47,874 bases of DNA from an uncultured Oligella sp. (GTDB taxonomy: Bacteria > Pseudomonadota > Gammaproteobacteria > Burkholderiales > Burkholderiaceae_B): NCBI GenBank assembly GCA_947632105.1, contig CANROD010000012.1:1-47874 (forward strand). The letters run 5' to 3'. A program made the position numbers and the translations under genes. Below the pieces are notes generated by a model. The model did not search any database and was not told where the DNA came from. It saw only the letters and a list, made by a program, of their open reading frames with translations. Shown piece by piece: positions 37,437 to 47,488 of the stretch; the stretch's first letter is position 1, and each line of letters opens with the position of its first letter.

Positions 37437-38531
37437 ATGGCTATGATGAAAGCGGCAGTATTTGTTGAACCCGGACGTATTGAGTTAGTTGATAAGCCTA
37501 TACCAGATGTAGGGCCTAATGATGCTTTGATGCGTATTACAACCACCACGATTTGTGGTACTGATGTTCATATTTTAAAGGGCGAATACCCTGTAAAAAA
37601 AGGCTTGACTGTTGGTCATGAGCCGGTAGGAGTTATTGAAAAGTTAGGCAGTAATGTTCGTGGCTATAAAGAAGGTCAGCGCGTGATTGCAGGTGCAATT
37701 TGTCCAAGCTTTACTTCTTATCCGTCTCAAGATGGCTTCCCTTCACAGGATGGCGCATGGATTAAGAATGATGATACATGCTCTTGTCACGGTTATAAGG
37801 CAACGGCCGGTTGGCGTTTTGGTAACTGGATTGATGGTACACAAGCGGAGTATGTTTTAGTGCCTGATGCTGAGGCCAACTTAGCGCCGGTTCCTGATAA
37901 TTTGTCGGATGAGCAGGTATTAATGTGCCCAGATATTATGTCAACGGGTTTTGTTGGTGCAGAAAATGCCAATATTAAAATTGGTGATATAGTAGCGATT
38001 TTTGCGCAAGGTCCTATCGGGTTATGTGCCACCGCCGGTGCGCGTTTGCGTGGTGCTAGTCTAATTATTGCGATTGACGGTAATAACGAACGTTTAGAGG
38101 TTTCTAAAAAGATGGGTGCTCATGTGACGCTTAACTTTAGAGAGGTTGATATCGTTGATGAGATAATGAAGCTCACTAAGGGACGTGGGGTGGACTCCAG
38201 TATCGAGTGCTTGGGCCTGCAGTCTACTTGGGAGCAGTCGTTGCGAGTCTTAAAGCCAGGTGGTACTTTATCGAGCTTAGGTGTTTATGCCGAGGATGTG
38301 GTTATTCCACTTAATGCTTTCGCTGCCGGCTTGGGTGATCATACGATTAAGACTGCACTGTGCCCGGGTGGTAAGGAACGTATGCGTCGTCTTCTTAATG
38401 TGATTGAGTCGGGCGCTGTGGATTTAAAGTCTTTAGTGACTCATACTCGTCCATTAGATGATATCGTAGCGGCTTATGAAATGTTCATGAATCAAGAGGA
38501 CGGTGTCCTGAAAATCGCTATTAAGCCTTAG
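37437..38531 (+). CDS. Zinc-dependent alcohol dehydrogenase
   Basis: Medium-chain zinc dehydrogenase (364 aa) oxidising or reducing alcohols/aldehydes with NAD(P). Catalytic zinc ligands are C40 (TICGTD), H61-E62 (GHEP) and probably D166 (MCPDIM); Asp at that position is found in tetrameric secondary alcohol dehydrogenases such as that of Clostridium beijerinckii. The four-Cys structural zinc loop is absent. The nucleotide fold motif reads AQGPIGLCATAGA. TAGGAG lies 8 bases before the ATG. Single gene with its own terminator; the physiological alcohol is unknown. Confidence 0.88.
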   Translation: MAMMKAAVFVEPGRIELVDKPIPDVGPNDALMRITTTTICGTDVHILKGEYPVKKGLTVGHEPVGVIEKLGSNVRGYKEGQRVIAGAICPSFTSYPSQDGFPSQDGAWIKNDDTCSCHGYKATAGWRFGNWIDGTQAEYVLVPDAEANLAPVPDNLSDEQVLMCPDIMSTGFVGAENANIKIGDIVAIFAQGPIGLCATAGARLRGASLIIAIDGNNERLEVSKKMGAHVTLNFREVDIVDEIMKLTKGRGVDSSIECLGLQSTWEQSLRVLKPGGTLSSLGVYAEDVVIPLNAFAAGLGDHTIKTALCPGGKERMRRLLNVIESGAVDLKSLVTHTRPLDDIVAAYEMFMNQEDGVLKIAIKP

Positions 38532-38561
38532 TAATATTTAATGGTTTAACGCAACTTGTAT

Positions 38562-38597
38562 AAAAAAGCCTACAGTGAGTAATTGCTGTAGGCTTTT
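38562..38597. terminator. Bidirectional terminator
   Basis: AAAAGCCTACAG (38564-38575) pairs with CTGTAGGCTTTT (38586-38597), 10-base loop. It lies between the convergent dehydrogenase and pbpG genes; the longer T-run is on the minus strand. Confidence 0.9.
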
Positions 38598-38622
38598 AAC
38601 GTGTTATTAATCAAATAAATAA

Positions 38623-39504
38623 TTAGAATAAGCTTGGGTAGTCATTTTGTACTAGGTGACGGATACGTACTGCGTCTGCAAAGCGATTTAGTCGGTTGTC
38701 AGCATTTAACAAAACAACGGCCATTGGGCGTTTGTCTATTTCTGTGTACATCACTAGGTTTTGACCAGATTCACGGATATAGCCTGTTTTGGAAATACTG
38801 ATATCCCATTCATTATTGCGAATTAAGCGATTCGTATTGCGATACTTTTCAGTACGGCCATTGCTAGTGACTACGTTATAGTCATCGCTTGTTGAGAAAC
38901 GTTTGATAGTACTGTCTTTTTCAACGGCTTGGAGTAAGCGAACCAGATCCCTAGGTGTAGAGACATTCATTGGAGATAGACCAGTAGGTTCAACAAAACG
39001 ACTGCGAGTCATGCCAAGCTGACGTGCTGTTGCGTTCATCTCATTGACAAAAGCTGGCATACCGCCTGGATAAGTGCGACCTAAAGCATGTGCCGCACGA
39101 TTTTCAGATGACATTAAGGATAATAAAAGCATCTCGCGGCGAGTGAGGGTAGTGCCAACACTTAAGCGAGAACTGGAATTCTTAACGCGATCGATATCAT
39201 CAGAGCTAATCGTGATTTTTTCATCTAGTGGTAAACCGGAGCGAGTAATCACTAGGGCTGATAAAAGTTTGCTAATAGAGGCAATAGGGCGAATGACATC
39301 GGCATTTTTTGAGTAAACTACTTGATTATCACTCAGACTCACGACTAACGCTATTTCTGAACTGAGGATTGCGCCACCATTATCCACTTGACCAATGATT
39401 GGCGTGGCGCTTTGCGCACTTGCTGTAGGGCTAGCGAAGCCGCAACAAAGTGCGAGCATAGCAGCACCAAGGTACTTAAAAGAGGTTTTTTGTAAAGTCA
39501 ACAT
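38623..39504 (-). CDS. pbpG: D-alanyl-D-alanine endopeptidase (PBP7 type)
   Basis: Periplasmic peptidase of the S11 family (293 aa) that cuts D-Ala-meso-DAP cross-links in peptidoglycan. A signal peptide ends near residue 30 (ASA-QS). Active-site motifs are S76-x-x-K79 (SISK), S133-E-N135 (SSEN) and KTG near 247. No C-terminal amphipathic anchor as in PBP5 is seen, which favours the PBP7 type. Expression is likely from its own promoter at 39575-39547. Confidence 0.88.
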   Translation of the reverse strand: MLTLQKTSFKYLGAAMLALCCGFASPTASAQSATPIIGQVDNGGAILSSEIALVVSLSDNQVVYSKNADVIRPIASISKLLSALVITRSGLPLDEKITISSDDIDRVKNSSSRLSVGTTLTRREMLLLSLMSSENRAAHALGRTYPGGMPAFVNEMNATARQLGMTRSRFVEPTGLSPMNVSTPRDLVRLLQAVEKDSTIKRFSTSDDYNVVTSNGRTEKYRNTNRLIRNNEWDISISKTGYIRESGQNLVMYTEIDKRPMAVVLLNADNRLNRFADAVRIRHLVQNDYPSLF

Positions 39505-39546
39505 AATATATTTATTAAAGTATGTGTTGTGGTATAGATTGAGACT

Positions 39547-39575
39547 ATTATACCTATTGATTTTTCAAATGTCTT
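39547..39575 (-). promoter_or_regulatory. Candidate promoter of pbpG
   Basis: On the minus strand AAGACA (39575-39570, four matches to the -35) and a perfect TATAAT (39552-39547) are 17 bases apart. Transcription would start about 35 bases before the ATG. Confidence 0.6.
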
Positions 39576-39899
39576 TATTTATTAAAGGCTTAGAGCAGTA
39601 TCTTAAGATGGTTTATAGGTTAAACTTAAACTTCTTAAGTACTTGATAACTAAGTGTAAAAGTATGGATTTTAGTTCCTGTTGTTTATAAGCTTAGTTGA
39701 TTATATCCCTTATTTTACATACTGTTACAAACTAAAGTGTAAAAAAAGAAACTTGGAGTAAAATCTCAAAAAAGGCTAAAATATAGCAATCGTTATTTAT
39801 TGAACTTCTTAATGAGCTTAGTATTAGTATGTTTTTTAAAGGCTTTTTGAGAAGCTTTCTTTAATATTCCTTTAATTATCCTTGTATTAGGTAAATCAC
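39576..39899 (+). other. AT-rich gene-free stretch before purL
   Basis: This stretch holds no credible gene. It is strongly AT-rich. I see a possible -10 (TAAAAT near 39777) and an imperfect AAAGGCTT...AAGCTTT hairpin near 39839-39860, but no clear riboswitch, PurR-type palindrome or strong terminator. Confidence 0.4.
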
Positions 39900-42800
39900 G
39901 TGTCATCATATTTGATTGTCCCAGGTGCAATTGCACTGCCAGAATCGACCAAATCTCGTCTTAAAGAGCAGGTTAAATCCTTAGATTTAGCAATTGATAA
40001 AATTTTTACTCGTTTTGAGTACTATGTTTATAGCGAAGCGCCTCTGTCGCCAGAACAGCAAGACGCAGTGACGTTATTTTTAACGCGTGACATCAATGTC
40101 AAAGAAGTGCAGGTTGCCAAGCATGAGGTGGAATTGCGTATTTTGCCACGCTTAGGCACAATTTCTCCTTGGGCTTCTAAAGCCACTGATCTTGCCCATA
40201 ACTGTGGTATAGAGGGCGTCAGTCGTATTGAGCGTGGTGTTTATATGACTGTTACTCCCGAAAAGAGTTTCTGGTCAGGCAGTGTGCTAAAAGACAAGCA
40301 TTTGAAGGAGTTTATCAAGTTAATTCATGATCGAATGAGTGAAACTGTGGTGGTCGGTGATGACTTTGACCCATTGGCACTTTTTGTCGAATTAGAATCG
40401 AAGCCATTGCGTACAGTAGCTATTTTGGAAGAGGGCATTATAGCCTTGGAAAAGGCTAACATAGACTGGAATCTAGCTTTGTCTGAGGATGAGATCGAGT
40501 ATCTAGTAGATGCCTTTGTTAAGCTACAACGTAACCCGACAGACGTCGAGTTAGTTATGTTTGCACAGGCGAATAGTGAGCATTGCCGTCATAAAATCTT
40601 CAATGCGACTTGGACTGTTGATGGTGAGTCTAAGGACAAGACATTATTCGGTATGGTACGTGATACGCATAAGCATAATCCTCGCGGTACGGTCGTTGCT
40701 TACGCTGATAATGCAGCAATTATGGAGGGGGCTGAGTCTACTCGCTTCTTTGCTACAAAGCGTGCAGATGGGCGTTTTATTTACCAAGGCAAAAAGCGCT
40801 TAACTCATACCTTGATGAAGGTTGAAACACATAATCACCCAACAGCAATTGCTCCTTTCTCAGGTGCATCTACTGGCGCCGGTGGTGAAATTCGTGATGA
40901 GGGAGCAACCGGACGCGGTGCTAACCCAAAGGCTGGTTTAACCGGTTACACTGTGACCAATCTGCAGTTAGGCGGCCTCAAGGAGTCGTGGGAGCAGGAC
41001 TCTCACGGTAAGCCTAGTGGCGTTGCTTCTGCTTTAGACATCATGATTCAGGGTCCTCAAGGTGGTGCCGAATTTAATAATGAGTTTGGTCGTGCCAATA
41101 TTTTAGGTTATTTACGTACCTATGAGCAAACTGTTGGTGGCCGCCGTTGGGGTTATCAAAAACCGATTATGATTGCGGGTGGTTTGGGTAGCATTGACGA
41201 CGAACTTTGCTTTAAAAAAGAAATTCCTGCCGGCGCCTTATTAATTCAATTAGGTGGTCCGGGTATGCTGATAGGTATGGGAGGTGGTGCAGCATCCAGT
41301 ATGTCTGCTGGCACTAATACCGACACTGAGACGTTGGACTTTGATTCAGTGCAGCGTGGTAATCCAGAGATTGAGCGTCGTGCTCAAGAGGTGATCAATT
41401 CATGCTGGCAAATGTTTGAAAATAATCCGATCGTGGCAATTCATGATGTTGGTGCGGGCGGTCTTTCCAATGCTTTCCCTGAATTGGTAAATGATGCAAA
41501 TCGAGGTGCGATTTTTGATTTAGATCGCGTCCCGGTTGAAGACAAAGGCATGTCAGCAGCCGAAATCTGGAGTAACGAGTCCCAAGAGCGTTATGTATTG
41601 GCGATTGAGCCTGAAAGTTTAGCCTTATTTGATGCCATTGCACGTCGCGAGCGTTGTCCTTATGCTGTAATTGGTGTCACTACCGAAGAGCGTGTGTTAC
41701 GTGTCGTTGAGGGTGAGGGCCTGCCAGGTGAAGAGGGAGCGACTAGTGAGCAGTCAGCCAAAGTAACGCGTCCCGTCGATGTGCCTATTGATGTTATTTT
41801 AGGCAAGACACCTAAAATGCATCGCAATGTTCAAAGTGAGTTGGTTGAGGTAGAGCCGGTTGATGTGGTTGGTCAGGACCTGAGAAAGTTAGGCCTTGCC
41901 GTTATGCGTCATCCAACAGTGGCCAGTAAGTCTTTCTTAATTACTGTTGGTGATCGTAACGTAGGTGGTTTAACTGCTAGGGACCAATTGGTTGGCCCAT
42001 GGCAGATCCCAGTAGCAGATTGTGCTGTCACCTTAGCAGATTACGATAGTTTCCACGGTGAGGCAATGTCGATGGGTGAGCGTTCACCGCTAGCGATCGT
42101 TGATAGTGCGGCAGCTAGTCGTATGTCAATTGCGGAGTCAATTACTAATATTGTCGCTTCTGATATTAAGCATTTAGATGGTATTAAGCTATCTGCTAAC
42201 TGGATGGCTGCTTGCGGTACGCCAGGGCAGGATGCAGCACTTTATAACGCAGTACAGGCCGCGAGTGATTTCTGTCAAGCATTAGATATTTCAATTCCAG
42301 TGGGCAAGGATTCTATGTCTATGCGCACTGCGTGGGTTGAAGAGGGACCAGATGGCACCGTAGATAAAGAGGTTACTGCGCCAGTGTCATTAATTGTGAC
42401 TGCTTTCTCACAGGTTGAGGATGTGCGCAAAACACTTACGCCTCAGCTTGTGACTGATCAGGGCCCAACTTCTCTAATCTTGATTGATTTAGGTGAGGGT
42501 AAGCAGCGTTTAGGTGGTTCGGTATTGACTCATGCCCTTGGTCAATTTGGTGATCAAGTGCCTGATGTTGAGGATGTAGAAAAACTTCGTACTTTCTTCG
42601 CGGTTATTCGTAGTTTAGCCGATGAAGGTACTATTTTAGCTTATCACGATCGCTCTGATGGCGGTCTATTCGCTACTGTTTCTGAGATGGCTTTTGCCGG
42701 TCATACCGGTGTATCTATTAATGTAGATATGCTAACTTTTGATGGTGCTGTCCAGGATTGGGGTGATTACAAGATTCGTCCAGAGCAAGTTCAGGTTCAG

Positions 42801-43964
42801 CGAGACGAGAGCACCATCAAGGCGTTATTTAATGAAGAGCTTGGTGCTGTTATTCAGGTTCGTGCTGAGAGCCGTGACGCTGTTCTACAATTATTGCGTG
42901 AGGTCGGTTTATCTCTATGCAGTTACGCTATAGGTACTTTGAATGACAAGGACACAATTGAAGTGTTCCGCGATGGTGGTCTAGTTCTTGAGTATCCACG
43001 CGCTGAATTAGGTGCTGCTTGGAGTGAGGTGGGTTATCAAATAGCCAAATTACGCGAGAATCCAATCACCGCTAAGGCTGAGTTTGAGCATTGGAATGAC
43101 TCTAAGGAAGTAGACCCAGGTCTTAATGCTAAGGTGGATTTTGACCCACAAGAGGATATTGCAGCTCCTTACTACAATAAGGGACGTCCTGCAGTTGCAC
43201 TGATTCGTGAGCAAGGATTAAACAGTCAGGTCGAGATGGCTTGGGCTCTTAACAAAGTGGGCTTTTCTGTGTACGATGTACATATGACCGATATCTTAGA
43301 AGGTCGTATTGACTTGGACGATATGCAGGGTCTTGTGGCTTCCGGTGGTTTTAGCTACGGTGATGTACTGGGTCCTGGTATCGGTTGGGCAAAAACGATT
43401 CGTCATAACCCTAAGCTCTTAGAACAGTTCAGAGAGTTCTTTGCTCGTGATGATGTCTTTGCGCTTGGTGTTTCTAATGGTTGTCAGCTAATGGCAAGTC
43501 TTAGCGATATTATCCCTGGTGCTGAGAATTGGCCACAGTTCACCAAAAACAAGTCAGCACGCCATGAGGCGCGTTTATTGATGGTTGAGGTGAGTGATTC
43601 AAACTCTATCTTCTTTAAGGGGATGGTTGGAACTCAGGCACCAATCGTTATTTCACATGGTGCCGGTTTTGCTAACTTCTCCCTGCACGGTGATTTGGAC
43701 AATGTTTCTTCAGCGTTGCGCTACGTAAGTAATAGTGGCGTGATTACTGAAGCCTATCCATTTAATCCGAGTGGAAGTATTAGTGGCATAGCTGCTGTCA
43801 CCACAGAGGATGGTCGTTTTACTGCCATGATGCCGCACCCAGAGCGTGCTGTTCGTCGCGCTATGATGTCTTGGTCTCCAGAATCTTGGGGTGCTAAAGA
43901 CTCCGGTGGTGATCAGACGCCATGGATGCGTATGTTCATGAATGCTAGAGTGTTCTGCAATTAG
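39900..43964 (+). CDS. purL: Phosphoribosylformylglycinamidine synthase (single chain)
   Basis: Fourth step of purine synthesis: FGAR plus glutamine and ATP gives FGAM. The 1354-aa protein is the large fused form with an N-terminal PurS-like region, two AIRS-type halves (for example [27 protein letters not shown], shortened here to [10 protein letters not shown]) and a C-terminal glutaminase. The glutaminase is intact, with Cys1195 in SNGCQLMA and His/Glu in MPHPERA. The start is a GTG with AGGT 8 bases upstream, chosen because [10 protein letters not shown] fits the family. Purine genes guaB and guaA follow. Confidence 0.96.
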   Translation: MSSYLIVPGAIALPESTKSRLKEQVKSLDLAIDKIFTRFEYYVYSEAPLSPEQQDAVTLFLTRDINVKEVQVAKHEVELRILPRLGTISPWASKATDLAHNCGIEGVSRIERGVYMTVTPEKSFWSGSVLKDKHLKEFIKLIHDRMSETVVVGDDFDPLALFVELESKPLRTVAILEEGIIALEKANIDWNLALSEDEIEYLVDAFVKLQRNPTDVELVMFAQANSEHCRHKIFNATWTVDGESKDKTLFGMVRDTHKHNPRGTVVAYADNAAIMEGAESTRFFATKRADGRFIYQGKKRLTHTLMKVETHNHPTAIAPFSGASTGAGGEIRDEGATGRGANPKAGLTGYTVTNLQLGGLKESWEQDSHGKPSGVASALDIMIQGPQGGAEFNNEFGRANILGYLRTYEQTVGGRRWGYQKPIMIAGGLGSIDDELCFKKEIPAGALLIQLGGPGMLIGMGGGAASSMSAGTNTDTETLDFDSVQRGNPEIERRAQEVINSCWQMFENNPIVAIHDVGAGGLSNAFPELVNDANRGAIFDLDRVPVEDKGMSAAEIWSNESQERYVLAIEPESLALFDAIARRERCPYAVIGVTTEERVLRVVEGEGLPGEEGATSEQSAKVTRPVDVPIDVILGKTPKMHRNVQSELVEVEPVDVVGQDLRKLGLAVMRHPTVASKSFLITVGDRNVGGLTARDQLVGPWQIPVADCAVTLADYDSFHGEAMSMGERSPLAIVDSAAASRMSIAESITNIVASDIKHLDGIKLSANWMAACGTPGQDAALYNAVQAASDFCQALDISIPVGKDSMSMRTAWVEEGPDGTVDKEVTAPVSLIVTAFSQVEDVRKTLTPQLVTDQGPTSLILIDLGEGKQRLGGSVLTHALGQFGDQVPDVEDVEKLRTFFAVIRSLADEGTILAYHDRSDGGLFATVSEMAFAGHTGVSINVDMLTFDGAVQDWGDYKIRPEQVQVQRDESTIKALFNEELGAVIQVRAESRDAVLQLLREVGLSLCSYAIGTLNDKDTIEVFRDGGLVLEYPRAELGAAWSEVGYQIAKLRENPITAKAEFEHWNDSKEVDPGLNAKVDFDPQEDIAAPYYNKGRPAVALIREQGLNSQVEMAWALNKVGFSVYDVHMTDILEGRIDLDDMQGLVASGGFSYGDVLGPGIGWAKTIRHNPKLLEQFREFFARDDVFALGVSNGCQLMASLSDIIPGAENWPQFTKNKSARHEARLLMVEVSDSNSIFFKGMVGTQAPIVISHGAGFANFSLHGDLDNVSSALRYVSNSGVITEAYPFNPSGSISGIAAVTTEDGRFTAMMPHPERAVRRAMMSWSPESWGAKDSGGDQTPWMRMFMNARVFCN

Positions 43965-44007
43965 TTTTTAAAAAATAATCACTTTGAATAGTGGTTTTAG
44001 AAGTGAG

Positions 44008-44045
44008 GCCAAACGTCGGTATAATTTATTGACGTTTGGCTTTTT
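44008..44045 (+). terminator. Terminator behind purL
   Basis: GCCAAACGTC (44008-44017) pairs perfectly with GACGTTTGGC (44031-44040), 13-base loop, followed by TTTTT. It separates purL from guaBA. Confidence 0.93.
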
Positions 44046-44070
44046 GCTAATTTTTATAGGTGGAAAGTAG

Positions 44071-44076
44071 TATAAT
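44071..44076 (+). promoter_or_regulatory. -10 box of the guaBA promoter
   Basis: A perfect TATAAT lies 24 bases before the guaB ATG. No good -35 is found at 16-18 bases; TTGCTA (44044-44049) is 21 bases away. The leader would be short. Confidence 0.5.
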
Positions 44077-44100
44077 CCTCTTTTGCGCCAGGAGAGATTC

Positions 44101-45561
44101 ATGCGTTTACTTCAAAAAGCGTTGACCTTTGATGATGTATTATTGGTTCCAGCGTATTCAAATGTGTTACCACGCGACACGTCTTTAAAAACCCAACTTA
44201 CTCGTAATATCAGCTTAAATATTCCTCTCGTTTCTGCGGCCATGGATACCGTAACAGAAGCGCGCCTTGCTATTGCTATGGCACAAGAGGGCGGTATTGG
44301 TATTATTCACAAAAACATGACTGCCGAAGAGCAAGCGATGGAAGTCGCTCGCGTTAAGCGCCACGAGTTTGGTATTGTTATTAATCCCTACACGTTGACG
44401 CCGAACAAAACTGTTCGTGATGCGATTGCTTTACAAAAAGAACATGGTATTTCAGGTTTGCCGGTTGTTGAGGGTCAGCAATTAGTTGGCATTGTTACTA
44501 ACCGTGATATTCGATTTGAAGATCGTTTAGAGGCTAAGATTAGCGAGGTGATGACACCTAGGGATCGTTTAGTGACGATGCTTGAAGGTGGCACACTAGA
44601 AGAAGCTCAGACATTGATGCATAAGCATCGTCTTGAGCGTGTTTTAATTGTTAATGATGCCTTTGAGTTACGTGGTTTAGCCACTGTAAAGGATATCTAC
44701 AAAAGCACTGAAAATCCAAACGCATGCAAGGATGAATTCGGTCAGTTACGCGTCGGTGCGGCAGTTGGTGTCGGCGAGGGAACTGAGGAGCGTATCGAGA
44801 AATTAGTAGCTGCTGGTGTTGATGTTATTATTATTGATACTGCGCATGGTCATTCACAAGGTGTATTAGACCGTGTCCGTTGGGCTAAAACAACTTATCC
44901 TGGTTTACAAGTGATAGGTGGTAATATCGCTACTGGCGAAGCAGCTCTAGCCTTAGTAGAGGCGGGTGCCGATGGGGTTAAGGTTGGTATTGGTCCAGGC
45001 TCTATTTGTACTACCCGTATTATTGCGGGTGTTGGTGTACCTCAAGTGACAGCTATTTCAAATGTAGCTAAAGCGCTAGATGGTACGGGGGTCCCTTTAA
45101 TTGCTGACGGTGGTATTCGTTACTCAGGTGATGTGGCTAAAGCGATTTCAGCGGGTGCTTCTACTTGTATGATGGGTGGTATGTTTGCAGGTACTGAGGA
45201 AGCGCCAGGTGAAGTAATTTTATTCCAAGGTCGTAGCTACAAATCATACCGTGGTATGGGTAGCCTGGGAGCAATGGAAAAAGGTTCTGCCGATCGTTAT
45301 TTCCAAGATGCTTCAAATAACACTGACAAGCTAGTTCCAGAGGGTATTGAGGGGCGAGTGCCTTACAAAGGTAGTGTATTAGCCATCATTTATCAGTTAA
45401 TTGGTGGAGTTCGTGCTTCTATGGGCTATTGTGGTTGTGCATCTATCGAGGATATGCGTACTAAGTCGCAGTTTGTTGAAATTACTGCCTCAGGTGTACG
45501 TGAGTCGCACGTTCATGATGTTCAAATTGTTAAGGAAGCACCTAATTACCGTGCTGACTAA
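44101..45561 (+). CDS. guaB: Inosine-5'-monophosphate dehydrogenase
   Basis: NAD-dependent oxidation of IMP to XMP, the committed step to GMP. The ATG at 44101 is chosen because AGGAGAG precedes it and the protein then starts [18 protein letters not shown]; an upstream in-frame start at 44083 lies within the promoter region. The 486-aa enzyme has the two CBS domains inserted at about 90-200 and the catalytic Cys303 in GPGSICTTR. The mobile flap and EGRVPYKG are intact. It supplies XMP to guaA, 28 bases downstream. Confidence 0.97.
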   Translation: MRLLQKALTFDDVLLVPAYSNVLPRDTSLKTQLTRNISLNIPLVSAAMDTVTEARLAIAMAQEGGIGIIHKNMTAEEQAMEVARVKRHEFGIVINPYTLTPNKTVRDAIALQKEHGISGLPVVEGQQLVGIVTNRDIRFEDRLEAKISEVMTPRDRLVTMLEGGTLEEAQTLMHKHRLERVLIVNDAFELRGLATVKDIYKSTENPNACKDEFGQLRVGAAVGVGEGTEERIEKLVAAGVDVIIIDTAHGHSQGVLDRVRWAKTTYPGLQVIGGNIATGEAALALVEAGADGVKVGIGPGSICTTRIIAGVGVPQVTAISNVAKALDGTGVPLIADGGIRYSGDVAKAISAGASTCMMGGMFAGTEEAPGEVILFQGRSYKSYRGMGSLGAMEKGSADRYFQDASNNTDKLVPEGIEGRVPYKGSVLAIIYQLIGGVRASMGYCGCASIEDMRTKSQFVEITASGVRESHVHDVQIVKEAPNYRAD

Positions 45562-45589
45562 TTCTGTTCTTTTAAAGTTGTAAATCATT

Positions 45590-47182
45590 ATGCATGAAAA
45601 GATCCTAATTCTTGACTTCGGTTCACAAGTCACCCAAATGATTGCTCGTCGTGTCCGCGATGCTGGCGTGTTTAGTGAGGTTTATCCAGCAGATGTGGAT
45701 GAGGCTTTTTTACGCGATCAAATACAACATAAGGGTGTCAAGGGAATCATTATCTCCGGTGGTGATGTAGATAGTAATATTGAAGCACCGGCTATGGAGC
45801 TGTCACCATTTGTGTTTTTAGCAGATGTTCCGGTATTAGGCATTGGCTATGGTATGCATACGATGGCTAAGCTGTTAGGCGGTGAGGTCGACATTACAGG
45901 CGATAAGGAGTTTGCTCAGGTCCATGTTGCGGTAAAGGGCAATAGCTCTTTATTTGCAACTTTATCTGATGGTAAGTCTGCCGAAGGTCATAACCAACTG
46001 GATGTGTGGATGAATCACGGTACCCAGGTTACTGAGTTGCCTGCCGGTTTTATGCGTATTGGCTTTTCTAAAAACTGCGACATCGCTGCTATGTCGGATG
46101 AGGTTCGTCGTTTTTACGGTGTTCAGTTTCATCCTGAGGTAACAAATACCAAGAAGGGCGAAGCTCTTTTAGGTCGCTTTGTGCTGGATATTTGTGATTG
46201 TGCAGGTGATTGGAATATGGCAGCGTATGCGGATGAGATGATTGAACGCATCCGTGAGGAAGTTGGCGATGATCGAGTAATTCTCGCTTTATCCGGTGGC
46301 GTTGATTCTTCTGTGGCTGCCGTACTGATTCACCGTGCCATTGGTTCTCAGTTAACTTGTGTATTTGTTGACCATGGTTTGCTACGTCTTTTTGAGGCTA
46401 AGCAGGTAATGGATGTGATGCATGAAAATCTGGGTTTAAATATCATTCACGTTAATGCTACCGAGCAGTTTATGGGGCATCTTGACGGTGTCGAGGATCC
46501 GGAGCAAAAGCGCAAGATTATTGGTCGTGAGTTTATTGAGATCTTCCAAGAGGAAGCGGCAAAGCTATCAAACGCTAAGTGGCTTGCTCAGGGTACGATT
46601 TATCCTGATGTGATCGAATCTGCTGCCAGCAAAAATGGTGTTGCGGTTAAATCACACCACAATGTGGGTGGTTTGCCTGATACCTTAAGCATGACGTTGC
46701 TGGAGCCTTTGCGTGACTTATTTAAAGATGAAGTGCGTAAATTAGGTGTGGCTCTTGGGCTACCTGAGAAAATGGTCTACCGTCATCCTTTCCCTGGTCC
46801 GGGTCTAGGTGTGCGAATCCTAGGTGCAGTTAATCAGGATTATGCCGATATTTTACGCCGTGCCGATGCGATTTTTATTGATGAATTGCGTAATGCTATT
46901 GATACTAAGACAGGTAAGAGTTGGTATGACTTAACTTCACAGGCCTTTGCGGTATTCTTACCGATTAAGTCTGTTGGTGTTAAAAATGGCGCTCGTGTTT
47001 ATGAGTATGTTGTTTCGCTACGTGCAGTCCAAACCAATGATTTTATGAGTGCTAAATGGGCTCCATTACCTTATGACTTGCTAGCACATATATCCACTCG
47101 CATCATTAATGAGGTAGATGGTGTTAGTCGTGTAGTTTACGATATTTCAGGTAAACCACCTTCAACGATTGAGTGGGAATAA
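45590..47182 (+). CDS. guaA: GMP synthase with a glutaminase domain lacking the catalytic cysteine
   Basis: Converts XMP to GMP, normally with ammonia channelled from glutamine. The 530-aa protein aligns without gaps to the E. coli numbering in the amidotransferase domain: His181 and Glu183 of the triad are present (QFHPEV). Position 86, the nucleophilic Cys in GICYGMQ, is Gly (GIGYGMH; codon GGC at 45845-45847), Gln90 is His, and the oxyanion-side SGGP motif is SGGD (56-59). The synthetase half is intact: P-loop [21 protein letters not shown] and the C-terminal [10 protein letters not shown]. Substitutions in several conserved positions make a single base error unlikely. It should be active with ammonia only, unless another protein supplies it. 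The 3' end is the likely attachment site of the following element. Confidence 0.93.
   Translation: MHEKILILDFGSQVTQMIARRVRDAGVFSEVYPADVDEAFLRDQIQHKGVKGIIISGGDVDSNIEAPAMELSPFVFLADVPVLGIGYGMHTMAKLLGGEVDITGDKEFAQVHVAVKGNSSLFATLSDGKSAEGHNQLDVWMNHGTQVTELPAGFMRIGFSKNCDIAAMSDEVRRFYGVQFHPEVTNTKKGEALLGRFVLDICDCAGDWNMAAYADEMIERIREEVGDDRVILALSGGVDSSVAAVLIHRAIGSQLTCVFVDHGLLRLFEAKQVMDVMHENLGLNIIHVNATEQFMGHLDGVEDPEQKRKIIGREFIEIFQEEAAKLSNAKWLAQGTIYPDVIESAASKNGVAVKSHHNVGGLPDTLSMTLLEPLRDLFKDEVRKLGVALGLPEKMVYRHPFPGPGLGVRILGAVNQDYADILRRADAIFIDELRNAIDTKTGKSWYDLTSQAFAVFLPIKSVGVKNGARVYEYVVSLRAVQTNDFMSAKWAPLPYDLLAHISTRIINEVDGVSRVVYDISGKPPSTIEWE
47151..47182 (+). other. Probable attachment site (attL) at the 3' end of guaA
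   Basis: The last codons of guaA ([10 protein letters not shown]) are a known insertion point for genomic islands and integrative elements with tyrosine integrases. An integrase gene reading away from guaA begins about 300 bases further on. The matching direct repeat would lie at the far end of the element, outside the window, so the core sequence cannot be fixed. Confidence 0.6.
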
Positions 47183-47228
47183 TCCCGCGTCTGGAATAGT
47201 CCAGCAGTACATGGCATAAAAATCCGCT

Positions 47229-47254
47229 AAGCCCGCGTAATTGCGGGCTTTTTT
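47229..47254 (+). terminator. Terminator behind guaA
   Basis: AAGCCCGC (47229-47236) pairs with GCGGGCTT (47243-47250), 6-base loop, followed by TTTT and, after a G, five more Ts. Confidence 0.9.
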
Positions 47255-47359
47255 GTTTTTAAGTGTGGTAGGGTCTGGCACCGTTTGGCAGCCTCAAGCA
47301 CGATTTATTTGTGGTATAAAACTTGGTATTATGGATCGGTAATGCCATGATTAAAGCAA

Positions 47360-47463
47360 ATACCATGTAAGGTTTATTTTATTGATCATGGTATTGGAAA
47401 ATCATAGTGTATTGTTTTTTATACTCTTTTTCTGATTTTTGACGTGATTTTTAGTCATGGTAT
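47360..47463. repeat. Three copies of CATGGTAT in front of the integrase
   Basis: CATGGTAT occurs at 47387-47394 and 47456-47463, and inverted (ATACCATG) at 47360-47367. A related GCCATGAT lies at 47344-47351. This 306-base gap has no gene. Spaced short repeats between the attachment site and int are what arm-type integrase sites look like. Confidence 0.5.
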
Positions 47464-47488
47464 CAGAATGGATATGGAGCCGCACCTA

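Noticed and set aside
39395-39646. Plus-strand frame overlapping the pbpG 5' end
   Set aside because: Half of it is antisense to the signal peptide of pbpG and the rest is AT-rich spacer; no ribosome site.
39576-39899. Purine riboswitch or PurR operator before purL
   Set aside because: No three-way-junction core or clear palindrome could be found by eye.
45590-47182. guaA as a pseudogene
   Set aside because: The frame is complete and the synthetase half and dimerisation region are fully conserved; only glutaminase residues are changed.
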